Of a stretch of DNA of 41,846 bases, positions 1-8,091 are shown one piece after another. Location of the stretch: contig JAFXWC010000011.1 of the NCBI GenBank assembly GCA_017534445.1, positions 1 to 41,846 on the forward strand, given 5' to 3'. Every line of letters begins with the position of its first letter. The first letter of the stretch is position 1. The notes under the pieces were generated by a model. It was not told where the DNA came from and did no database searches. It saw only the letters and a program-made list of their open reading frames with translations. Position numbers and translations under genes: made by a program. This DNA comes from Treponema sp. GTDB taxonomy: Bacteria > Spirochaetota > Spirochaetia > Treponematales > Treponemataceae.

Positions 1-49
1 CGTCCATGCCTATGCGCCACGGGCTTTCCGGGGTTCCGGGGGGCCCTAC

Positions 50-98
50 CCCCTCCATTGCCTTGCGGCAACTAAAGCCCCTCCAATCCCGCGTAGGT
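50..98 (+). repeat. Dispersed hairpin repeat, copy A (partial)
   Basis: This stretch shares the core GGCAACTAAAG, CCCCTCCA, GCGTAGG with two other places in the window (3191-3273 on the other strand and 16992-17070). It contains a small hairpin with stem TTGCC/GGCAA and loop TTGC. The upstream part to position 1 is GC-rich and without a coding signal. The copy is probably cut by the window edge or degenerate. Confidence 0.55.
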
Positions 99-124
99 TA
101 TTCCATATACCCACTAAGCGTAAT

Positions 125-554
125 GTCATCCCGAACTCGATTCGGGATCTGTGGAACATGGCATTTGGGCTTTTACAGACCCTGAAATAAATTCAGGGTG
201 ACGAAGCTGCATTCGTGGCACTGCTCAGGGAACATTCAGACGTCATCCCGAACTCGATTCGGGATCTGTGGAACATGGCATTTGGACTTTTACAGACCCT
301 GAAATAAATTCAGGGTGACGGAGTTGCATTCGTGGCACTGCTCTGGGAACATCCAGCCATCATACCGAACTTGATTCGGGATCTGTGGAACATGGCATTT
401 TGGACTTTTACAGACTCTGAAATGAATTCAGGGTGACGAGGCTGCATTCGTGGCAACGCTCAGGGAACATACAGACGTCATCCCGAACTTGATTCGGGAT
501 CTGTGGAACATGGCACTTGGGCTTTTACAGACCCTGAAATAAATTCAGGGTGAC
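125..554. repeat. Four tandem 117-bp units, each with a 78-bp double-hairpin element
   Basis: Four units begin at 125, 242, 359 and 477, a period of 117-118 bp. Each holds a 78-79 bp element that starts GTCATCCCGAA and ends TTCAGGGTGAC, so GTCA and TGAC form terminal inverted ends; the third unit begins ATCATACC instead. Inside are two hairpins: TCCCGAA/TTCGGGA near the left end and CCCTGAA/TTCAGGG near the right end. The spacer between elements (for example 203-241) is also conserved. This is the architecture of REP or small MITE-like intergenic repeats. I see no spacer diversity, so it is not a CRISPR array. Confidence 0.85.
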
Positions 555-576
555 GGAGCCGCATTCGTGGCAACGC

Positions 577-642
577 CCTTCGACAGGCTCAGGGACCGCC
601 TTCGACAGGTTCAGGGAACACCTTCGCCAAGCTTGGGGACCG
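577..642. repeat. Three tandem 22-bp units (CCTTCGACAGG type)
   Basis: Units start at 577, 599 and 621 and read CCTTCGACAGGCTCAGGGA with small changes. The third has diverged to CCTTCGCCAAGCTTGGGGA. Each unit is itself an imperfect inverted repeat, CCTTCG to the CAGGG/TGGGG end. Together with the 117-bp array it fills the space beyond the 3' end of the leftward hydrolase gene. Confidence 0.7.
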
Positions 643-674
643 ATTCCGTCAATAACCTGCGACCGATTGCAGAT

Positions 675-1577
675 TCAGGAGCAGGAAAGCTCTAGGCCAT
701 CGTAGGCTGCTTCTACGCTTCCACCGGATTTTACAATTGCACTCAGGGCAGGAAATTTTTCCAGCAGGGTCAGGACGTATTCATTAATTTCTGTGTGGCT
801 TTTGTTGTGGGTTATGTGGGTAAGCCAAGTGTGGCGGGGAGCAAGGATGTTTGCGGCCTCCAGTGCCTGTTCAAAGGAAAAGTGGGTTGAATGGGGCTTT
901 TCGCGGAGTCCGTCTATTACAAGGTGCTCCAAGGTTCCCGCGTTTTTTGCTATTGCATCGAAGGTTTCCTGCGGTATAGAAGAACAGTCCGTAAGGTAGG
1001 CAATGCTTTTTCTTTTTTGCAGGGGGGCATCTTCGTAGAGCAGGTAGCCGTTGCATTCAAGGTGGCCGTGCATGATGGGAATGGGAATTGCGCAAATGGA
1101 TTTTGTTCTTATTGGGTTTTCTGCGCTAAAGGCGGCCGTGTCTTCCAAAAGTATCTTGGGTTTTCCGCCGCCTTCTTTTACAGGCATGAAGATGTAGTCA
1201 AAGCGGTTTTTTGTGTCGCGGATTGTCCATGCGTTTGCATATACAGGAAGCCCTTCGCCTTCTGTTTCTTTTGCATCCGGGTTTGAAGGGTCAACTGACT
1301 TTGTGTGGCTAAAGATGCGTACGTCGTCAAGGCCGTTAAGGTGGTCTGCATGGCTGTGGGTAACAAGGACGGCATCCAGTTTTTCAAGGCCGCACCTAAG
1401 GGCCTGCATGCGGAATTCCGGGCCTGTGTCTATTACAAGCGTGGCATCTTCGCTTTGAACAAGGGCGCTTGCCCTCATGCGCTTGTCCCTACTGTCTACA
1501 GAAGTGCACACATTGCATTTACAGGCTATTACCGGCACACCGTGGCTGGTTCCGCTGCCCAATATCGTCATTTTCAT
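675..1577 (-). CDS. PhnP-like MBL-fold metallo-hydrolase
   Basis: A 300-residue metallo-beta-lactamase-fold protein, probably a cytoplasmic phosphodiesterase of the PhnP/cyclic phosphate type; the substrate is not readable from sequence. The N-terminus ILGSGTSHGVP and the Cys-rich CKCNVC are typical of this family, where the Cys residues can hold a structural zinc. The metal site HSHADH follows at about residue 74, with further metal-ligand candidates in IMHGH and the C-terminal THITHNK. The ATG at 1577 (MKMTILG) is chosen because homologous proteins start there. An in-frame TTG at 1616 would add 13 unlikely residues and would lie upstream of the promoter seen here. No Shine-Dalgarno is visible. 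Confidence 0.85.
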   Translation of the reverse strand: MKMTILGSGTSHGVPVIACKCNVCTSVDSRDKRMRASALVQSEDATLVIDTGPEFRMQALRCGLEKLDAVLVTHSHADHLNGLDDVRIFSHTKSVDPSNPDAKETEGEGLPVYANAWTIRDTKNRFDYIFMPVKEGGGKPKILLEDTAAFSAENPIRTKSICAIPIPIMHGHLECNGYLLYEDAPLQKRKSIAYLTDCSSIPQETFDAIAKNAGTLEHLVIDGLREKPHSTHFSFEQALEAANILAPRHTWLTHITHNKSHTEINEYVLTLLEKFPALSAIVKSGGSVEAAYDGLELSCS

Positions 1578-1583
1578 TGCTAC

Positions 1584-1612
1584 AGTGTAAACTTTATTGC
1601 AATTTATGGCAA
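1584..1612 (-). promoter_or_regulatory. Sigma-70 promoter, leaderless configuration
   Basis: On the minus strand TTGCCA (1612-1607), a 17-bp spacer and TACACT (1589-1584) precede the ATG at 1577 by only six bases. Transcription should begin at or next to the start codon. Confidence 0.55.
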
Positions 1613-1632
1613 CCAAGCAGATGCAAACATAC

Positions 1633-1808
1633 GGAAATCAATTTTGGGCTTCACTACCGGAAAAAATTGTCTGAAACGCCTCAGTTGCGCGTATAAGGTA
1701 TCGGACTCGCTACGCTCGCCCGCGCAAAGGGCATTTCAGCCAATTTTTTCCTCTCGTTACGCCCATACACCGTAGCAAGGCGTGCGGTGTACCCGAAGGG
1801 TGATTTCC
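1633..1808. repeat. Imperfect palindromic element, 176 bp, GGAAATCA ends
   Basis: The left end GGAAATCAATTTTGGGC is identical to the left end of the element at 22863-23010, and the right end is TGATTTCC. An inner inverted pair GGAAAAAATTGTCTGAAA (from 1659) and TTTCAGCCAATTTTTTCC (about 1734-1751) differs at one position. The rest of the gap to the sigma factor gene, 1809-2280, is A-rich with no convincing gene. It holds a weak inverted repeat (AAAGACC/GGTCTTT) around 2024-2055 of unclear meaning. Confidence 0.65.
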
Positions 1809-2281
1809 TATATTATGTATGATATATGCTGTTTGCCAGAAGAGTAAGTTCACACTGTCTACAAAAATATACAAGGGATAAAAACGGAAATGCGTCTACT
1901 ATTGTAGACAAAAGGGTAAAAAAGGTGTCAAAATTTGTTCAAAAAAGTTCAAAACCGAAAAAAAACTCCAAAAAAAATACACCTTTTGGGGAAATTAGAA
2001 ATTTATCTTAAAACTAAGGAAGAAAGACCATAGATTTCCCCAAAAGGGTCTTTCCCTCAAAAATTTAATTTAAAAAATTCAGACAATTTTTAACTCTTGA
2101 AAATAAAAGAAATTACATAAGCCATACTTTACACTGCCGCAAAAAAATAAAAAATTCAAAGGCCCTGTCCGGTAAAATCATCCTGCAAAGAATTCATTCT
2201 GGAAGGCAAGGGCAGGCGCATTTTTTTTACCTGGCAAGGATGAGTGCTTCTATGCAAAGAAATCTTGGCAAAGGCAAAAAG

Positions 2282-2298
2282 TTGGCACGGAATTTGCT
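2282..2298 (+). promoter_or_regulatory. Sigma-54 (RpoN) promoter, -24/-12
   Basis: TTGGCACGGAATTTGCT matches the sigma-54 consensus YTGGCACG-N4-TTGCW at every constrained base, with the required GG to GC spacing. It lies 54 bp upstream of the ATG of the sigma-70-family gene. An AGAATTCATTCT inverted repeat at 2189-2200, about 80-90 bp upstream, could be an enhancer-binding-protein site, but that is only a suggestion. rpoN itself is present at 23026-24516. Confidence 0.85.
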
Positions 2299-2351
2299 AG
2301 TAACTATATGTAGTATCAAAATTGAGTTACCAAAAAAGACAGGAGTAAGAA

Positions 2352-3182
2352 ATGAAAAGTGAGGTCAACAAAAATTATATTTCTCAAATCCAAAAGTACC
2401 CGCTTTTAAGTGCCCAGGAAGAGCTGGAGCTTGCAGACAAAATTCAGGGTGGCGACAAGAATGCCCTCAACAGTCTGATAAACAGCAACCTGCGTTTGGT
2501 CGTAAGCATTGCATACCGCTTTTATTCGGCAAACATGTCAATTATGGACTTGATTCAGGAAGGAAACATGGGGCTTATCACTGCAGCCGGAAAATTCAAG
2601 AGCTGCTTTAGCACAAGGTTTTCCACCTACGCCTACCCCTGGATTGTCCAGTACATGAACCGCTACGCTTCTTCTAGAATGGCATTCATTCCCCTGCCCC
2701 ACCGCAAGGAAGACATGATCCGCAAAATAAAGGAAGCCTCCGCCTATCTTTCAGGACAGAACGGAACCGAACCTTCAAGCGCAGAAATTGCAGTATTCCT
2801 TAGCATTCCAGAAGAAAAAATTGACCGCTACATGAGCTACGAATACAGCGTGTCTTCACTTGATTCAGAGACAAATTCAGAAGATTCAGGCACATCTATT
2901 ATAGACTTCCTTGCAGACTTTACCTACAACCCCGAAGAGAATTATCTGGACAAGGAAAAGAGGGCCAACATAAGGAGCCTTGTAGACATTCTTCCTTCCG
3001 CAGAGAAGAACGTAATATACATGCGCTACAACTTTAACGGAGAAAAGAACGCAAAGACCTTGCGCGAAATTTCCAAGGTTGTAGGAATAAGCCCGGAAGC
3101 TGTCCGCCAGATAGAAATTCGTGCGCTAAAGCACTTAAGGACAGACTTCTCCACACAGGAAAAGACTGTTGCAAGAATGTAG
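2352..3182 (+). CDS. Sigma-70-family RNA polymerase sigma factor
   Basis: A 276-residue sigma factor of the RpoD/RpoS/RpoH type without a long region 1.1. Region 2 spans about residues 42-112, with NLRLVVSIAYRF, DLIQEGNMGL and the -10-recognition segment FSTRFSTYAYPWI. Region 3 follows around 115-175, and region 4 with the helix-turn-helix LREISKVVGISPEAVRQIE lies at about 205-265. It is far smaller than the housekeeping RpoD usual in spirochaetes, so an alternative factor is likely. AGGAG at 2341-2345 sits six bases before the ATG. The only promoter I can see is sigma-54 type, so expression should depend on RpoN and an activator. The gene stands alone, with the next gene convergent. Whether it is an RpoS orthologue cannot be settled here. 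Confidence 0.9.
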   Translation: MKSEVNKNYISQIQKYPLLSAQEELELADKIQGGDKNALNSLINSNLRLVVSIAYRFYSANMSIMDLIQEGNMGLITAAGKFKSCFSTRFSTYAYPWIVQYMNRYASSRMAFIPLPHRKEDMIRKIKEASAYLSGQNGTEPSSAEIAVFLSIPEEKIDRYMSYEYSVSSLDSETNSEDSGTSIIDFLADFTYNPEENYLDKEKRANIRSLVDILPSAEKNVIYMRYNFNGEKNAKTLREISKVVGISPEAVRQIEIRALKHLRTDFSTQEKTVARM

Positions 3183-3190
3183 TAACAAAA

Positions 3191-3273
3191 GAAACCTACG
3201 CCACCATGGAGCCCCTTTAGTCCCGCGCAAGCGGGATGACCGTTAGGGAAGGGCGGAACGGTGGTGACGAAAG
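3191..3273 (-). repeat. Dispersed hairpin repeat, copy B
   Basis: Read on the minus strand it carries GTCACC, TTCCGCCCTTCCCTAACG, then a hairpin TCCCGC-TTGC-GCGGGA, then ACTAAAGGGGCTCCATGG and GGCGTAGG. The order and flanks match copy C at 16992-17070, but the hairpin stem has a different sequence that still pairs. The remainder of the gap to 3414 shows only a weak hairpin (GGACAG/CTGTCC, about 3358-3385) that might serve as a terminator. Confidence 0.65.
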
Positions 3274-3414
3274 TAATATTAAAGTAGCAGAGAAATTGCA
3301 TGGTAGAGCAAAAAAAACTACCGTCCAAATAAAAATACAACAACTAAAAAAGAAAGTGGACAGAGGAGAGAGTAAAGCACTGTCCTAATTAAAAAAAGGT
3401 TAGCAGTAAAAAAG

Positions 3415-4053
3415 TTAATAAAGACTTTGGGCAACCAGCCCCAGTACAAGGGGTATAAAAAGGTTGTCCAAGTCTTTTAGAGGAAGCAATTCTATAAACA
3501 TTCCCACAGACGCAACGCAAAGCGCAATCTTTGCATTATAACAAACCAAAAAGCAAGAAACAAAAATAGCGGCAAAACAGGTAAGGCTTCCTGCAACGGT
3601 TTTCCCCTGGGTAAGGGGAATCTTTACTTTTCCAAAGAGTTTTCCGGCAAGGCTTGCAAGTCCGTCTCCAAAGGCAAGGGCATAAATTCCAATTGAAGCG
3701 GCAAAAGGTTCAAAGAGAAGGGCGGCAAGTATTATTCCTGCACAGAGGGTTACAGGCCCAAGTACAAAGCGGTTTTCGTCACGCTTTCGGGCAGCGGCGG
3801 CTGTTACGGCAGAGACAAGGGGTATGGACTTTCCCTTTAGCCGCATGAATTCCGCTATAGAGTAAAGTACAAGGGCTGCGGTCAATGCAAAAAGAACGGG
3901 AAGGCGCATAAACTGCAAAAACAGCGGGATGAAGGCACTGCAAACGTGTATGGACTTTCTAAAAAGTTCCTTTGCAATGTCGTTCAAGCGCTGTCTGCTT
4001 ACGATTCCGTCTTTTTCGCAAGGATATTTCTTATTCAAGCCCTTCCTCGCCAT
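3415..4053 (-). CDS. Diacylglycerol/polyprenol (dolichol) kinase-like membrane protein
   Basis: A membrane protein of about 212 residues that looks like the Dgk1/SEC59 group of CTP-dependent lipid kinases, related to phosphatidate cytidylyltransferases. The tell-tale parts are ELFRKSIHV near the N-terminus, then hydrophobic segments, and the FGDGLASLAGKLFGK motif with the following TQGKTVAGSL. Such enzymes phosphorylate diacylglycerol or a polyprenol in the inner membrane. It overlaps the 3' end of the upstream flcA-like gene, so it is probably co-transcribed. The start is uncertain: ATG at 4053 or TTG at 4038, the latter preceded by GAGG at good spacing. An in-frame start further upstream (4137) would run deep into the neighbour and is unlikely. 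Confidence 0.75.
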   Translation of the reverse strand: MARKGLNKKYPCEKDGIVSRQRLNDIAKELFRKSIHVCSAFIPLFLQFMRLPVLFALTAALVLYSIAEFMRLKGKSIPLVSAVTAAAARKRDENRFVLGPVTLCAGIILAALLFEPFAASIGIYALAFGDGLASLAGKLFGKVKIPLTQGKTVAGSLTCFAAIFVSCFLVCYNAKIALCVASVGMFIELLPLKDLDNLFIPLVLGLVAQSLY

Positions 4054-7000
4054 CCATAAGCATAGGAATCTTTGTATAGATTTCCGGGCTGAATTCAGAA
4101 CCAGGTATAGTAATATACTTAATGTTCTGTTCCGCAAGGTTTGACGAATCCAGGCGGATCATTGTCTTTTGGTTGCGGGAAAGTGCATCCCATGCGCGCA
4201 GGCTGTCCTGCAGGGCAACGATTGCCTGACCGTTCATCTCGCTGTTACCCGTCATGTTGGCAATTCTTGAAAGAGTTGCACCAAGGTTGTTGGAAGCCTT
4301 CATGTAGGTGTCCACAAAGTCTCCGTGGTCTTCGCGGATCTGCGGAAGGACAATTTTGTAGCCCTGGCGTTTTTCTTCCAGGATTTCCAAAAGCTTGTCG
4401 TAGTAGCCGCGGGCAGCATAGAAGTCGTTGCGGTTCCACAGGGTGTTTGCAAGTGCAAGCAGCATGTGGGTGTCTGACGGTGCAGCTTCCGAACCAACCA
4501 TAAGGGAGGCAAGTGCTTCCTGATAGTTCTTCTTGTTGTACTGAATGTAGCCCATCTTGTAGCGGATGGACGGAATGTCATTCTTGTTTTCGATGGCATT
4601 CTTGTAGTTTTCAAAGGCACTGTCAGCGTTGCCGTCCTTAAAGTAGTAGATGTCTCCAAGGTCTGCGTAGAGTTTGCCAACATCCTGGTTTCCAATATAG
4701 GCGTTAAGGTCCTTGTTAGATTCAAAGAGCTCAACTCCGCTTATGTATGCCTTCTGGGCCTGGATATACTGCTTTTCTCCACAGTACATCTCGCCAAGGA
4801 TGCGGTAAGTGTTTATGTACTTGTAGGTATCCTTCCTCTTAAGTGACTTCTTGTTCTCAAAAGCCTTGATTGCTTCTTCGCAGGTAACCCTTGCGTTAGA
4901 GTTGGCCTTTGTCTGAACATAGTAGCGGGCAAGGTTGTAGAGTGCAACAGGATCGGAACCGTCGCGTTCTACTGCCATGGTAAGGATTGGCTTTACGTTC
5001 TCTATTTGAGAGCGGAGGTTTTCCTCTGACGGGCGCAATTCACCGTAGCGCTTGTCAAAAAGGTAGCCGCCAAGTTCGGTAACGTCTGAATTCTCTACGT
5101 ACTTCATCTTCTTTGGATAGAAGTATTCCTTATAGTTAAGAACGGTAGCCAAGTCGTCCGTGCGTATAAAGTAGCGCATCTGGCGGGCTGAATACCTGTC
5201 GTAGAGCTTGTCATCCTCGCCGTAGAGTTCAACAAGAAGGTCGTACTGCTTCTTTGCCTCGGGGAATTTCTCCACGTTGCCTTCAATGTCTGAGTCTGCC
5301 CATTCAAGGTAGAGGTCGCCAAGAGCAAGTATTGCATCCGGGTCATTTATATGGTAGTCAAGGACTTCCCTGGTAAGGATACGCTCTGCCCTTTCCCAGC
5401 GGAAGAGTTCAGCTTCCATTTCTGCCCACTCAATACCGGCCTGCTTGTCGTGGTCATAGCGTTCAAGGATAGCCCTGTACATTGTGGATGCATTGGGTCC
5501 AAGTGAATTGTCGCCTTCTTCTACATTCAGGCTTGGGGTAAACAAATTCCGCTTTCTCTTTCTGTCCGAAGGAAGTTCCGCTGAACCAAACTGCTTGTGG
5601 TCACGGTAGCCCTGGGCATACTTAAAGAACCATTTCTTTACAGGCTTTTTATCAATCGCCTCGTTGAATTTTTCCAGAGACTGAGGGTACTGTTCCCTTT
5701 CAAGAAGGCTGTACCCCTTCTTGTACAAGCTGTTTGCCCACAGAGGATATACAATGAAAGTCATAACGACAATGTAGGTACAGTAGATGAATATTGCCGC
5801 AATGGCGCTAAGAATTGCTCCAGGAATAATCCGGTTCTTAAGCTTGTATTCAACAGACTGCTTGTATGCTTCGTATTCGGCAGCGGTACGCAACTCAAAG
5901 TCACGCGGAACGTCCAGCTGAATGTCCAGCATTTTTTCAAGCTGACCGGCAAGCTGTCTTGCAGGAACCTTGCGAAGAACCATCTCAAGTACGCCAAAGA
6001 GGGCGTCGTCCGTAAGCTCGTTCTTTACAACTATGTCTTCAAGAGCAATGCGGACGTTAAGCGGGTATTCGGCAAGATTCTTCTGGAATAAGCGGTATTC
6101 CGCATCTGTAAATGAGTTCTTGGGTTTCTTGGAAGCATCCTCTTCTTCGTCTGAAGAAGAAGAAAATGAAAGTGACGGCTTCTTCTTTTTGCCAAGGATG
6201 TCCGCTTCTTTTGTATCGCTAAAGCCCGGGATGCTAAATTCATCATCGCCGCCTTCAGAATCGCTAATGTCTCCAAGCTCAAAGCCTGTGTCTTCTCCCT
6301 TCTTGGAAAAGTCTGTGTCGTCAAGGCCTTCCATTCCAGAAGTGTCGAAGGTTTCGGCAGGGCCTGCATCTTCTTCAAAAGCGTCTCCACCGTCCAAAGA
6401 TGTAGTGGCAGAACCGTCATCACCAAAGTCAGGCAGGTCAAGGCCAGCCCCCTTGTCAGAAGCATTAGCCGCTGAGTCAGACGGAAGGTCAAAAGCCGGA
6501 GCTGCAAGGGTATCTGCTTCTGTAGCAGAAGGAACCGCCTCATCCGGTGCAAGGGATGCATTCTCGGCCATAGTGGAACCGTCGTCGCCAAAGTCCGGCA
6601 AGTCAAGGCCACCCATGTCAAAGCCGCCGACTTCATCGGAAGGAGCAGCCGCAAGTGGGTCCTGGGAAAGAATTGCAGTGTCAGAGTCTGAGGAATTATT
6701 GTCAAATACCGGAAGGTCCAAGCTGCCAAGGTCAAGATCCAAGTCTGAACCGGCATCTGTGCCAGAAGCAGGGGCATCATTTCCAAAGGAGGTGAACAAA
6801 TCGCTTCCAGAAGAATCGGAATCGTCCTGCATAGAAGGCATGGCAGGAGTTTCCATTCCGCGCTCGCTTTCAAAGGCAGTCTCTTCGTCCAAAGGCATGT
6901 CGCTTGTGTCCATGTCGCTAGAAGAAAGCGGTTTGGAATCAAAATCAGGAAGGTCAAAGCCTGAAGCGTCAAAGGCAGGCTCTTGGTCAGACGGAGATAC

Positions 7001-7948
7001 CTCTGTGGCAGCCGGCTTTTCAACAGGCTGGGCAAAAAGGTTGTCCGTAGAAATCTCCTCAAATTCGGAAGGAGAGGCCTCTACCGTTACGGGTGCGGAA
7101 GCATGCTTCTTTACAGGAGAAAGTGTGCCGTTTCCGGGAACTTCGTTAAATTCTGTAGGAATACCGTCGTTCATGTTCACGGAATTGTCGGACGGGAAGT
7201 TTTTGTTTTCTTCATCAATGTCAAATGACGGAAGTCCCGCAAACAAGTCTTCTTTTTCTTTTGCAGGCGAAGCTGGTGGCACGGCAGAAGGAGCCTCTAC
7301 TTTTGGAGAGTCACTTACCGTATTGGAAACAGCAGACGTTACGTGGGCGCTCAAGAAGTCGTCCATGTCCACGTCTTCTGATTTTTCCGGTGAAACGACT
7401 GGCTTTGGCTTTGCGGCAGAAGGACGGACATAGCGCTGCTCGCTTTCCTGAGGAAGCTGAGCTTCTTCTTCGGGCGCACTGTCCCCTGATGCTAGAAGGG
7501 AATCCAAGTCCATGTCCTCAAGAGGAATTTCTTCTTCTTCCTCCTCTTCTGGCTCTTCCTGGGCAGGCTCTTCAAATTCGCTAAGGTCAAGGTCGCTAAG
7601 GCTCAAATCCGGAGGCGGTGCAAGCAAATCCTTTACGTCAGGCGCTTTTTGAGAAGAAGCAAGGGAATTTGCCACGGAGCTCTCTTCTCCGGATGACTCT
7701 CCTGTTATATCTGAAAAATCATGGGCCGCCTTTTCCATTTCTGCGGCAGCGGCATCTGCTTGCTCCAGTTCCTCTTCTGAAATCTGAGGCATACCGTTTA
7801 CAAAATCTTCCGAATCGTCAACGTCAGGAATCTTTTTGGGAATAGGAACGGTAACGGGTTTTTCACCGCGAGCCGAACGAATTTTTACTTCGTCCCCGAG
7901 ATTCAAGAGGTCTGCGTTAAACTGCTTTAGCTGGCTTAATCCTGGCAT
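4031..7948 (-). CDS. flcA: FlcA-like periplasmic flagellar collar TPR protein
   Basis: A 1305-residue bitopic protein. Residues 1 to about 50 hold the PGLSQLKQF and RGEKPVTVPIPK segments that I recognise from spirochaete TPR proteins. Residues about 50-620 are low-complexity, acidic and Ser/Asp/Glu-rich, with recurring LDLPDFGDDGS units. A folded stretch at about 625-700 (DAEYRLFQKNLAEYPLNV) precedes one or two membrane segments at about 703-735. The C-terminal 550 residues are TPR-like helical repeats, expected in the periplasm. In Borrelia, TPR proteins of this kind form the periplasmic collar of the flagellar motor and support stator assembly; assignment to FlcA rather than FlcB rests on memory of the N-terminal motif. 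The gene has its own promoter and overlaps the downstream kinase-like gene. The long open frame on the opposite strand is a composition artefact. Confidence 0.75.
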   Translation of the reverse strand: MPGLSQLKQFNADLLNLGDEVKIRSARGEKPVTVPIPKKIPDVDDSEDFVNGMPQISEEELEQADAAAAEMEKAAHDFSDITGESSGEESSVANSLASSQKAPDVKDLLAPPPDLSLSDLDLSEFEEPAQEEPEEEEEEEIPLEDMDLDSLLASGDSAPEEEAQLPQESEQRYVRPSAAKPKPVVSPEKSEDVDMDDFLSAHVTSAVSNTVSDSPKVEAPSAVPPASPAKEKEDLFAGLPSFDIDEENKNFPSDNSVNMNDGIPTEFNEVPGNGTLSPVKKHASAPVTVEASPSEFEEISTDNLFAQPVEKPAATEVSPSDQEPAFDASGFDLPDFDSKPLSSSDMDTSDMPLDEETAFESERGMETPAMPSMQDDSDSSGSDLFTSFGNDAPASGTDAGSDLDLDLGSLDLPVFDNNSSDSDTAILSQDPLAAAPSDEVGGFDMGGLDLPDFGDDGSTMAENASLAPDEAVPSATEADTLAAPAFDLPSDSAANASDKGAGLDLPDFGDDGSATTSLDGGDAFEEDAGPAETFDTSGMEGLDDTDFSKKGEDTGFELGDISDSEGGDDEFSIPGFSDTKEADILGKKKKPSLSFSSSSDEEEDASKKPKNSFTDAEYRLFQKNLAEYPLNVRIALEDIVVKNELTDDALFGVLEMVLRKVPARQLAGQLEKMLDIQLDVPRDFELRTAAEYEAYKQSVEYKLKNRIIPGAILSAIAAIFIYCTYIVVMTFIVYPLWANSLYKKGYSLLEREQYPQSLEKFNEAIDKKPVKKWFFKYAQGYRDHKQFGSAELPSDRKRKRNLFTPSLNVEEGDNSLGPNASTMYRAILERYDHDKQAGIEWAEMEAELFRWERAERILTREVLDYHINDPDAILALGDLYLEWADSDIEGNVEKFPEAKKQYDLLVELYGEDDKLYDRYSARQMRYFIRTDDLATVLNYKEYFYPKKMKYVENSDVTELGGYLFDKRYGELRPSEENLRSQIENVKPILTMAVERDGSDPVALYNLARYYVQTKANSNARVTCEEAIKAFENKKSLKRKDTYKYINTYRILGEMYCGEKQYIQAQKAYISGVELFESNKDLNAYIGNQDVGKLYADLGDIYYFKDGNADSAFENYKNAIENKNDIPSIRYKMGYIQYNKKNYQEALASLMVGSEAAPSDTHMLLALANTLWNRNDFYAARGYYDKLLEILEEKRQGYKIVLPQIREDHGDFVDTYMKASNNLGATLSRIANMTGNSEMNGQAIVALQDSLRAWDALSRNQKTMIRLDSSNLAEQNIKYITIPGSEFSPEIYTKIPMLMDGEEGLE

Positions 7949-7956
7949 AATTAATG

Positions 7957-7986
7957 ATTATACTCCGCATTTGAATAATAAGGCAA
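7957..7986 (-). promoter_or_regulatory. Sigma-70 promoter for the flcA-like gene
   Basis: On the minus strand TTGCCT (7986-7981), an 18-bp spacer and a perfect TATAAT (7962-7957) precede the ATG at 7948 by eight bases. No Shine-Dalgarno is present. The predicted 5' leader is zero to two bases. Confidence 0.65.
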
Positions 7987-8038
7987 CATTTAAAAAATAA
8001 ATTTTTAAATCCCCTATTTCTCCTTTACTTATCGGAAT

Positions 8039-8068
8039 AAAAAAAGGTCAGTTTAGAAAATAAAACTG
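8039..8068 (-). terminator. Possible intrinsic terminator after holA
   Basis: On the minus strand CAGTTT-TATTTTCT-AAACTG is followed, after ACC, by seven T (plus-strand A run 8039-8045). The stem is short and AT-rich, so termination would be weak. It is placed correctly, just beyond the holA stop codon and before the flcA-like promoter. Confidence 0.4.
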
Positions 8069-8091
8069 TCAATTTGGAGTTTTAGCTAAAA

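Noticed and set aside
125..554. CRISPR array
   Set aside because: The spacers between units are nearly identical, units are 117 bp long and no cas gene is present.
1826..2011. 61-codon open frame on the plus strand
   Set aside because: Low-complexity Lys-rich reading through A-rich intergenic DNA with no ribosome site and no recognisable product.
5970..7433. Long (487-codon) open frame antisense to the flcA-like gene
   Set aside because: It mirrors the Ser/Asp/Glu-rich codon bias of the real gene; the product is a Ser/Pro-rich artefact without a domain or start signal.
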